NCBI GenBank assembly: GCA_035535315.1
Contig: DATLQD010000174.1
Location: 1 to 5,175, forward strand
DNA from: DASQGA01 sp035535315
GTDB taxonomy: Bacteria > Actinomycetota > Thermoleophilia > Gaiellales > Gaiellaceae
Direction of reading: 5' to 3'
Length of the DNA: 5,175 nt
Positions 1-5,175 of the stretch are shown here, piece after piece. The position numbers and the translations under genes were made by a program. Under the pieces are notes generated by a model, which saw nothing but the letters and a program-made list of their open reading frames with translations, was not told where the DNA came from and did no database searches. Numbering within the stretch: the stretch's first letter is position 1; each line of letters starts with the position of its first letter.

Positions 1-512
1 TAGCACGCGAGCGCCCGCACCTTCCGCTCGACGTGCCCGGCGTCGAACGCCAGGTAGGCCTGCTGGTCGAAGTTGAACATGTTCCAGGGGATCTCGTAGC
101 CGAGGAGCGTCGTCCGCTTGAACGCGCGCAGGCCCTCGGCGGCGACCACCTGATGGTCCTGGTGGATGTCTCTGAGGCTCGGCATGAAGACAGCATCGGG
201 GTGCCACTCCTCCCAGAGCTGGATCAGGAGCTCGAGGATGTCCTGACGCCGTTCCGGAAACGCCCGCACTTCGAAGTCGTGCACGGTGAGCGCCGTATCC
301 GGGAGCCCGATCACCGCGGTGGCCTCCCGCACCTCGCGTGCGAGCGTGTCGGGAGCGAATCCCGGCGGGAGCGACTTCGTCGCGATTGAGAACGCTACAT
401 AGCGCACCTCGGTGCCCGCGTCCACGAGCCGCGCCATCGTCCCTCCGCAGCCGAACTCCCCGTCGTCGGTGTGCGGAGCGAGCACGAGCACCCGCTCCCA
501 GGAGTCGATCAC
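1..512 (-). CDS. PIG-L/LmbE-family zinc N-deacetylase (3' end outside window)
   Basis: This protein is predicted to hydrolyse an N-acetyl group from an amino sugar, leaving a free amine. The frame from the GTG at 512 is open for 170 codons and runs off the left edge. VLVLAPHTDDGEFGCGGTM (8-26) is the family's first metal motif, with His14 and Asp17 as likely zinc ligands and Asp16 as the general base, by analogy with MshB. PSLRDIHQDHQVV (111-123) is the second, with His120 as the third ligand and His117 near the active site. The usual AHPDD proline is Thr15. The sequence ends in GHVERKVRALAC (159-170), and the last two bases (TA) fit a Tyr codon, as often seen in the family's K-AL-Y segment. 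About a quarter to a third of a typical member is missing. No membrane segment is visible. The start overlaps the Ig-repeat gene's stop as GTGA, with a weak GAGAAAGG 10 bases upstream. The substrate is unknown, probably a nucleotide- or lipid-linked amino sugar given the neighbours. Confidence 0.9.
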   Translation of the reverse strand, partial: MIDSWERVLVLAPHTDDGEFGCGGTMARLVDAGTEVRYVAFSIATKSLPPGFAPDTLAREVREATAVIGLPDTALTVHDFEVRAFPERRQDILELLIQLWEEWHPDAVFMPSLRDIHQDHQVVAAEGLRAFKRTTLLGYEIPWNMFNFDQQAYLAFDAGHVERKVRALAC

Positions 513-1498
513 GTTGGCCGCGCCTTTCTCACGCTCCGGATTATGAGCGTCGTGCGGTCGCCTTTCCCCCGTGCGGTCTCCACCTCGAGCATGTAGCGCC
601 CCGGGCGCAGCCGCTTCGGGAGGCGGATCAGGGCTCGTGGCGGTGCCGAACGACCTGCGAGCAGGAGCTTTCCGTGGCGGCTGATCGACCACCGGAACGC
701 CTCGGCGTCCGTGTCGACCCGAAGGCGGACCGTGCCGCCTCTCGACGCGGCCAGCGGGGCCCCGACGACGTCGGCGAAGCGGATCCGAACCAGGACGGGC
801 TTGGCCTCGGGCGACGAGTTGCCTGCGCGGTCGACCACCTGGAGGGAGAGGAGGTACTTCCCGGGCGGCTGCGGGCGGCGCGCAATTCTCCCGTACCAAT
901 CGAAGCGAGAGCGCCCGGGAGGCGACAGACGCCCGATTGAGGCACGCTTTCCGTCGATCATGAGGACCGGCCGCGCCTGCTCGTCCGTGCGGTAGAAGAT
1001 GCTGAAGTGGTCGCGCCGGTGATCGCCGTCCGGAGAGAGGACCGGCTCGGTGGTTCGGAGGATGCGGAGGCTCGGAGGGTTGGTATCGACCTTCACCGGG
1101 GTCGGAATCAGAATCGTCCGCCTGCTCTGGCGCAGGTGGACTCGGAGGCGGTAGCGACCGTCCGGCACGACCTGGCCCGCTTCGTTGCGACCGTTCCACA
1201 GGAACGTGACGCGACCCTGCGGGCGTGGTAGGTCGCTCGCGAGCGTCCTGACCGGGTCCCCTCTTCCGTCGAGGAGGACGGCGTCGACCCGGTCAGCGCG
1301 GCGGAGCCGGAACGAGAGCTGTGCGGTGTGGGTCCTGCAACGGCACGTCGGAGAGAAGATCTGGTCGAAGCGAGGCCCGGTAACGGGCGAACGCTCGAGC
1401 TTGAGCGTCTGGGTAACGCCGAATGCCAGGGTCGTCCCGGCAAGGAGCAAGAGCGTGAGCACGATCAACGCGATGCGCCGTGGGTTCTCGGGCTTCAC
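509..1498 (-). CDS. Membrane-anchored protein with FlgD-like Ig repeats, function unknown
   Basis: This protein has 329 residues from the GTG at 1498. A short basic N-terminus (MKPENPRR) and a hydrophobic helix (about 9-27) predict a signal anchor with the rest outside the cytoplasm. There is no lipobox cysteine. A short linker ends in FSPTCRCRT (48-56), with a CxC pair. Three beta-rich units follow. The first, about 57-138, has the FlgD-Ig pattern WNGRNEAGQVVPDGRYRLRV (101-120). The second, about 145-238, has LSPDGDHRRD (154-163), DWYGR (200-204) and PPGKYLLSLQVVDRAGN (211-227). The third, about 240-321, ends in LRPGRYMLEVE (297-307). No catalytic motif is apparent, so a structural, binding or scaffolding role at the cell surface is inferred from the fold and from the glycan operon. 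The frame stays open upstream to 1909, but that stretch is out-of-frame FemAB-like coding sequence. The GTGA overlap and the signal anchor fix the start at 1498, although no ribosome site is evident. Confidence 0.8.
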   Translation of the reverse strand: MKPENPRRIALIVLTLLLLAGTTLAFGVTQTLKLERSPVTGPRFDQIFSPTCRCRTHTAQLSFRLRRADRVDAVLLDGRGDPVRTLASDLPRPQGRVTFLWNGRNEAGQVVPDGRYRLRVHLRQSRRTILIPTPVKVDTNPPSLRILRTTEPVLSPDGDHRRDHFSIFYRTDEQARPVLMIDGKRASIGRLSPPGRSRFDWYGRIARRPQPPGKYLLSLQVVDRAGNSSPEAKPVLVRIRFADVVGAPLAASRGGTVRLRVDTDAEAFRWSISRHGKLLLAGRSAPPRALIRLPKRLRPGRYMLEVETARGKGDRTTLIIRSVRKARPT

Positions 1499-2547
1499 GA
1501 GGGTTGCGGCTGGCCGCGGTAGGCGGGGAAGAAGCCTGAAAGCTCGCCCGCTCCCCGGCCCGTCAGCGCAGCGTAGCCGGGCTCGTCGTGGACGACCTTG
1601 CCGACGTACGCGTCCTTGCGCCCGGCCTCGTAGAACCGTTCCTTGAAGCGAAAGAGAGCGTCCTCCCCCCCACCGACGCCGCCACCGAGGTGAAAGAGCT
1701 CGAACCCCCGTGCTTGCCCCCAGCGGGCCGCCTCGACGAGGACGAGGTTGCCCGCGCCGGAGCTTCGCCCCAGCTCGGAGGTCGCACCGAAGTGGTAGTG
1801 CATCCATGGGAGCGCGGCCAGGCACAGCGCACTCGCCACCAGCTCCCCCTCGATCCGGGCGTCGAACCGCACGAGACGATCGCGAAGCGACGTCTCGAGC
1901 CGCCGCCAATACGCATGGTCGAAGAAATAGAAGGGGGAGGCGCCGGCCCGCGTCATCGTCGCCTCGTACGCCTCGACGAACTCGCCCAGGTCAGCGGGGC
2001 CCTCGTCGGCCGACACCTCGGCGCCGGCCCGCTGCGCCTTTCGCGCGCTGTTTCTGTGGGCGGAGTGCATGCCGTCGAACGGGTCGACCGTGGTCTCGAG
2101 GCGCCACGCGATCGTCGTGCCGAGCTTCTCTACGGTAAAACCAGGCCCGGAGTAGCGGTGATTCTCCAGCAGTGGGTGGAAGCGCATGAAGCTCGCGACG
2201 ACACGCCGCTCCGCGCACCAGCTTCCGTAGAGCTCCCAGAAGAGCGCGACGGGAGGATTGTCCCCGGTCGCGACCGGGCCCCCGTACCCGTACGGAGTGA
2301 TCACGTCGAGCAGGCCTTCCGCGCCCTCGAGCTGCTGGGGGAGCGCGCGTACGATGCACGGAAGCACCACGTCACCGCGGTCACCTCCGACATGAAGGTA
2401 GGCCGCCGCCCCCGGCTCGAGCACCAGCGCCGATTCGATGTACGCGCGCTGGAAGTACACATCTGTACAGCCGACGTCGGCGAGCAGGTCGTCCCAGCGG
2501 TCCGGCTCGACCTCCACGATCGTTCCCGAGACGTTCGAGGCGGTCAC
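1495..2547 (-). CDS. FemAB-like / GNAT-fold acyl- or aminoacyltransferase
   Basis: This 350-residue protein resembles the FemAB and Acetyltransf_6 (CelD/BioF2-like) group. These have two tandem GNAT folds and transfer an amino acid from tRNA, or an acyl group, onto an amine of peptidoglycan or another envelope molecule. N-terminal landmarks are TPYGYGGP (84-91) and FMRFHPLLENH (120-130). The second half has RNSARKAQRAG (165-175), RIEGELVASAL (231-241), YHFGAT (251-256) and the strongly typical LGGG-VGGGEDALFRFKERF stretch (287-305). No signal peptide or membrane helix is visible, so it should act in the cytoplasm on a precursor. I see no long coiled-coil arm like the tRNA-contacting arm of staphylococcal FemA, so acyl-CoA is as plausible a donor as aminoacyl-tRNA. 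The GTG at 2547 is chosen for its GTGA overlap with the upstream stop. No convincing ribosome site precedes it. The family is fairly certain; the donor and substrate are unknown. Confidence 0.82.
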   Translation of the reverse strand: MTASNVSGTIVEVEPDRWDDLLADVGCTDVYFQRAYIESALVLEPGAAAYLHVGGDRGDVVLPCIVRALPQQLEGAEGLLDVITPYGYGGPVATGDNPPVALFWELYGSWCAERRVVASFMRFHPLLENHRYSGPGFTVEKLGTTIAWRLETTVDPFDGMHSAHRNSARKAQRAGAEVSADEGPADLGEFVEAYEATMTRAGASPFYFFDHAYWRRLETSLRDRLVRFDARIEGELVASALCLAALPWMHYHFGATSELGRSSGAGNLVLVEAARWGQARGFELFHLGGGVGGGEDALFRFKERFYEAGRKDAYVGKVVHDEPGYAALTGRGAGELSGFFPAYRGQPQPS

Positions 2548-3191
2548 GTGCGCTCGCGGGCCTGTCTGGCCCGCTCGATGTTCACGGCGTCCTCGATCGG
2601 GGTCGGCTCATCCCGGAAGAGCTGCCGCGCAGTCGCCGCCAGAATCCTGAGATCGAGCCAGAGCGACCAGTGGGCGATGTACCAGAGGTCTTGCTCGATT
2701 CGCTCCGGCCACTCGATCTCGTCCCGCCCGTGGATCTGCGACCAGCCCGTGATGCCGGGAAGGACGTCCAGCCGTCGGCTGTCGTGCTCGCTGTAGTGCG
2801 AGGCCTGCTCGACTAGATCGGGGCGCGGCCCGACGAGGCTCATCTCACCGCGGAGGACGTTTAGGAGCTGCGGGAGCTCATCCAGGCTCGTCCGCCGCAG
2901 AAAGCGACCACTCCGCGTGACTCGCGGATCCTCGTGCAGGAGCCCGAAGGGGTCCTCCGACAGCTTCTGGGTGCGTCCGACCTCGATTGCATCCGGGATC
3001 ATCGTTCGGAACTTCAACATCGGGAACGGCCGCCCGAAGCGGCCGGCGCGCGGGTAGACGAAGAAGACGGGTCGCCCGGAATCGGCGAGAATCCATGCAA
3101 TCACGACGGCGAACAGGGGCGTCAGGATGACGAGGAGGACGAGCGCGAGGATGCGGTCGAGCAGCTGCTTGGCGAGGCGCTGGATCCTCAT
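2544..3191 (-). CDS. Polyprenyl-phosphate sugar-1-phosphate transferase (minimal monotopic PGT)
   Basis: This protein should catalyse the first membrane step of glycan assembly, moving a sugar-1-phosphate from a UDP-sugar to undecaprenyl (polyprenyl) phosphate. At 215 residues it is the minimal catalytic form, like PglC. It lacks the N-terminal four-helix and nucleotide-binding-like region of WcaJ/WbaP-size enzymes. A hydrophobic helix spans about 13-35, with Thr24-Pro25 where PglC has the Ser-Pro break of its re-entrant helix. KFRTM (60-64), DPRVTRSGRFLRR (88-100), TSLDELPQL (101-109) with the catalytic Asp104-Glu105 pair, VGPRPDL (120-126) and LPGITGWSQIHGRD (144-157) are the bacterial sugar transferase (PF02397) signature in order. 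The ATG at 3191 lies in an ATGA overlap with the sulfotransferase stop. The best upstream purine run, GGAAG, is 11 bases away, so coupling to upstream translation is likely. The sugar (for example GlcNAc-, Gal- or bacillosamine-type) cannot be decided here. Confidence 0.95.
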   Translation of the reverse strand: MRIQRLAKQLLDRILALVLLVILTPLFAVVIAWILADSGRPVFFVYPRAGRFGRPFPMLKFRTMIPDAIEVGRTQKLSEDPFGLLHEDPRVTRSGRFLRRTSLDELPQLLNVLRGEMSLVGPRPDLVEQASHYSEHDSRRLDVLPGITGWSQIHGRDEIEWPERIEQDLWYIAHWSLWLDLRILAATARQLFRDEPTPIEDAVNIERARQARERT

Positions 3192-4174
3192 GCGCGCCCG
3201 AGCTTCCGCCGCAGAACGTAGGAGAGCTCCCGGCCTCGCTCCTCGAGCACACGCAGGCGGACGAAGTTGACGGCCCGCATGGCAGCGTCATGGGCCCCGT
3301 ACGCAACCGCCCGGCCATGGGCCGCCGGAGGGGCCACCCCCTCAGCGGTCTCGTAGCCAAGGGCGCGGAGCTCGTCGCCCGCGACTGCCGCGAAGACCGC
3401 CTGCTGCGCGGGTGTCATCTCTCGGCGCCATTTGCCGACCGCGCTCGTGTTGATACCGGCCCAGACGCTGGTGAACCACCCCTCCTGGCCCTTCGCGAGC
3501 TTGGCGGCGTCCGTCTCCTCGATCGCCAGCATCGCCTCGTCGAACGCCAGACCCAGGAACTCACACGCTCGCTCGACCTCTCGCTTCGGCTCGCTTGCCA
3601 GGTCCTCGTAGCGGAGCGTCAGCACCTGATTCGGGTGGCGCCGCTCGGCCTCCTGGCCACGCCTGATCCCCGCGGCCCAGGTCCGCGCGGCCGCCCAGAC
3701 GTTGTTCGGGCCGAAAGGCAGCCCCATGATTGAAAGCGCGACGTCGCGCCCGTCCCGGACGAGCACGATGAGCCGGGCGTCCGGCCAGACCGCGAACAGC
3801 TCGTCGACCTGATGGAGATAGGCCGGCGTCTTGTCGCCCCAGCGGCTCTTCTCGGCGAGGCTCGCATAAGCACGGAAGGGCGCCTCGACGGCGAACCGGT
3901 AGGCCCCTGAGTGCGAGAGGCCGGGCGGCACCGGAGGCGGTTCCCGGGGCAAGCCCCAGCCGCGCACTCTGGGGTGCTCCCAGATCCGCTCAAGCAGCCG
4001 TGCCGCTTCGGTGGCATCCCCGAGGTCGCCCGAGCGCCGGGCGGCCGCGGTGTCGACGAGAAACATGGACTCGGGAGGCACCGCCGCCTCGGCACTCCGG
4101 TCGAGCACGAGGCGTAGCATCGTCGTCCCCGAGCGATCGTTGCCGACCACGAAGAACGGAGGAGCGTCGCTCAC
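3188..4174 (-). CDS. PAPS-dependent sulfotransferase
   Basis: This 328-residue protein is predicted to move a sulfuryl group from PAPS to a hydroxyl or amine, probably on a glycan or glycolipid. The 5'-phosphosulfate loop is GNDRSGTTML (11-20) after a hydrophobic strand. GDKTP (113-117) follows. The 3'-phosphate-binding motif is VRDGRDVALS (139-148), with the expected Arg140 and Ser148. RYEDL (188-192) precedes the typical helix leading to FLGL (206-209). A late GKWRREMT (247-254) fits the C-terminal PAPS-binding region. The order and length match the bacterial Sulfotransfer_3-type family. The tail after about 290 is Arg-rich and helical-looking (NFVRLRVLEERGRELSYVLR) and might touch the membrane, which is a guess. 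The GTG start at 4174 is supported by its GTGA overlap with the upstream stop and by a GAGGG ribosome site 6 bases before it. The neighbours suggest a surface-glycan substrate, but the acceptor is unknown. Confidence 0.92.
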   Translation of the reverse strand: MSDAPPFFVVGNDRSGTTMLRLVLDRSAEAAVPPESMFLVDTAAARRSGDLGDATEAARLLERIWEHPRVRGWGLPREPPPVPPGLSHSGAYRFAVEAPFRAYASLAEKSRWGDKTPAYLHQVDELFAVWPDARLIVLVRDGRDVALSIMGLPFGPNNVWAAARTWAAGIRRGQEAERRHPNQVLTLRYEDLASEPKREVERACEFLGLAFDEAMLAIEETDAAKLAKGQEGWFTSVWAGINTSAVGKWRREMTPAQQAVFAAVAGDELRALGYETAEGVAPPAAHGRAVAYGAHDAAMRAVNFVRLRVLEERGRELSYVLRRKLGRA

Positions 4175-5175
4175 CGGGTACCCTCGGCCTTCTCCCAGAC
4201 CGCCGGGACGCCGAATCGCAAGTAGCGGACGAACGACACGACCATCGCCCAGGTCACGAGCGCGTAGTAGTAAGCGAGTGCGGCCCCGGGCAGGGGTGCG
4301 CGCAGGCGCCCGGCGGCGGCGAGCGCGAGTCCAGCCGCCTGCGCGGCGAGCAGAGTGCGGTAGAGGCTCGAGCGAGCGGCGAGCGGCAGGTTCGTGACGA
4401 GCAACGCGAGGTGGAGAAAACCGCTCGCGTAGCGAAGGACACGATGGGAGACCAGCTGGACGAGGTACGAGGGCGGGAGACCGCGAAACATCCGGCCGGT
4501 CAGGAGGATGAGCCAGGCGTGCTCGGCCATCCGCACCTTGCGCGCGTACTCGTCCTCGAGGTCGCGCGAAGGCTTCTCGAAGGCGTGAGCCTCGGGCTCG
4601 TAGACGGCCCGGCTACCCTGCTGCACCATCAGGTAGGGCAACGCGAGGTCGTGCCCGAAGCGTGGGTCGACGTCCACATAGTTCGATCGGCGCACCGCGT
4701 AGATGGCCCCGTTTCCCCCGGTGACGGAGCCGGCGAGGGACTCCTGCTCGCGGAGCCACGTCTCGTAGCGCCAGTAGACCCCCTCCCGGTTCGTGCCGTC
4801 CGGCCGCAGGAGGCTGAGGCGCCCGCAGACGTATGCGACCTCGGCGTCTCCGAAACACCGAACGAGCTTGGTAAGGGCATCGGGGGCCCAGGACGCGTTC
4901 GCATCGGAGAAGGCGACGATCTTGGCCTTCGAGCCCGCTACAGCAAGGTTCTGCGCGGCCACCTTGCCTGCCCGAGGACAGCGCAGGAGCGTGATTCTCG
5001 GCTCGGCGGCGGCCACCCGCTCGACGATTTGGTCCATGCCGTCCGTGGAGGCGTCAGAGGCGACGACGATCTGGAGTCGAGCCGGCGGGTAGTCGAGCTC
5101 GAGCAGGTTCCGGAGCCGGTCCTCGATCACCGCCTCCTCGTCGTGAGCCGCGACGATCAGCGTCACGCCCGGAAC
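4171..5175 (-). CDS. Family 2 glycosyltransferase, membrane-anchored (5' end outside window)
   Basis: This protein probably transfers a sugar from a nucleotide-sugar donor onto a growing lipid-linked glycan at the inner face of the membrane. Its GT-A fold is visible from the right edge. Counting from the GTG at 5166, there is a TLIVAAHDEE first strand (2-11), SDASTDGMD (37-45), a GK-A-N-type stretch KVAAQN (68-73), FSDANA (86-91) in the metal/nucleotide (DxD) position, GGNGAIYAVRR (150-160), HDLALP (172-177) at the acceptor/base position, and RKVRMAEHAW (209-218) in place of the QxxRW-type motif. About three hydrophobic segments follow (roughly 244-262, 270-287, 294-315). This layout resembles the cellulose-synthase-like GT2 subgroup. 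The frame stays open to base 5175, reading V-P-G before the GTG. The first beta strand begins there, so the true start, and possibly an N-terminal membrane helix, lies outside the window. The stop overlaps the next gene's start by 4 bases. Donor and acceptor sugars cannot be read from the sequence. Confidence 0.9.
   Translation of the reverse strand, partial: VPGVTLIVAAHDEEAVIEDRLRNLLELDYPPARLQIVVASDASTDGMDQIVERVAAAEPRITLLRCPRAGKVAAQNLAVAGSKAKIVAFSDANASWAPDALTKLVRCFGDAEVAYVCGRLSLLRPDGTNREGVYWRYETWLREQESLAGSVTGGNGAIYAVRRSNYVDVDPRFGHDLALPYLMVQQGSRAVYEPEAHAFEKPSRDLEDEYARKVRMAEHAWLILLTGRMFRGLPPSYLVQLVSHRVLRYASGFLHLALLVTNLPLAARSSLYRTLLAAQAAGLALAAAGRLRAPLPGAALAYYYALVTWAMVVSFVRYLRFGVPAVWEKAEGTR
4181..4185 (-). 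promoter_or_regulatory. Ribosome binding site of the sulfotransferase
   Basis: On the minus strand this reads GAGGG, six bases before the GTG at 4174. It lies inside the last codons of the glycosyltransferase. It is the clearest Shine-Dalgarno match at any of the five junctions and supports the GTG as the true start. Confidence 0.6.

Larger units (their letters stand above)
1..5175 (-). other. Interior of a surface-glycan biosynthesis operon
   Basis: Six co-directional genes fill the window with no intergenic DNA. Consecutive genes share four bases at 4171-4174, 3188-3191, 2544-2547, 1495-1498 and 509-512. The promoter must lie beyond base 5175 and the terminator before base 1, because neither is visible here. 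The mix of a phosphoglycosyltransferase, glycosyltransferase, sulfotransferase, FemAB-like transferase and deacetylase points to assembly and decoration of a polyprenyl-linked glycan. This role is inferred from enzyme class and context. Confidence 0.8.

Noticed and set aside
33..940. Plus-strand open frames over the left part (33-389 and 338-940).
   Set aside because: They lie opposite the deacetylase and Ig-repeat genes, both recognisable by motif or signal anchor. The plus-strand translations are low-complexity Arg/Pro/Ala-rich without a domain.
1391..1408. Near-perfect 18-base inverted repeat, ACGCTCGAGCTTGAGCGT, as a possible operator or terminator.
   Set aside because: It is inside the Ig-repeat coding sequence (around the residues LKLERS), has no loop or T-run, and one such palindrome is expected by chance in G+C-rich coding DNA.
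1499..1909. An N-terminal extension of the Ig-repeat gene back to 1909 in the same frame.
   Set aside because: It would overlap the FemAB-like gene by about 400 bases, its translation looks like a shifted frame, and it would bury the signal anchor that begins properly at the GTG at 1498.
1588..2796. Long plus-strand open frame of 402 codons opposite the FemAB-like gene and the end of the sugar transferase gene.
   Set aside because: It is fully antisense to two genes with clear family motifs, its translation shows no domain pattern, and long antisense open frames are expected in G+C-rich DNA.
5164..5166. GTG as the true start of the glycosyltransferase.
   Set aside because: The frame is open to the edge and the GTG falls at the first strand of the GT-A fold, so the gene most likely begins upstream of the window.

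Overview
The window is one gene-dense, G+C-rich block in which all six recognisable genes lie on the minus strand, so transcription runs from base 5175 towards base 1. The high G+C, the frequent GTG starts and the protein families suggest a high-G+C bacterium, most likely an actinobacterium. A Thermoleophilia-like origin is possible, but that is an impression from protein style, not a demonstrated placement.

In transcription order the genes are: (1) a family 2 glycosyltransferase with C-terminal membrane segments, cut by the right edge (4171-5175); (2) a PAPS-type sulfotransferase (3188-4174); (3) a small monotopic sugar-1-phosphate transferase of the PglC/WcaJ catalytic type (2544-3191); (4) a FemAB/GNAT-fold acyl- or aminoacyltransferase (1495-2547); (5) a membrane-anchored protein with FlgD-like Ig repeats (509-1498); and (6) a PIG-L/LmbE zinc deacetylase, cut by the left edge (1-512). 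Gene 6 is easy to miss because its stop codon lies outside the window, but its frame is open throughout and carries both metal-site motifs.

All five gene junctions are 4-base start/stop overlaps (four GTGA, one ATGA). There is no intergenic DNA, and I see no promoter, terminator, RNA gene, repeat array or mobile element. The window is therefore the interior of one long, translationally coupled operon for a surface glycan or glycolipid. The phosphoglycosyltransferase would load the first sugar phosphate on a polyprenyl carrier and the glycosyltransferase would add sugars. The deacetylase, the FemAB-like protein and the sulfotransferase would decorate the glycan, and the Ig-repeat protein would act outside the membrane. 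The enzyme classes are well supported by motifs; the exact substrates and the product are inference.

The most interesting idea is that an amine-unmasking deacetylase, an acyl/aminoacyl transferase and a sulfotransferase are locked into one coupled operon. This could be a 'deacetylate, then re-cap' route for an amino sugar. The Ig-repeat protein with a CxC motif is the least characterised member.
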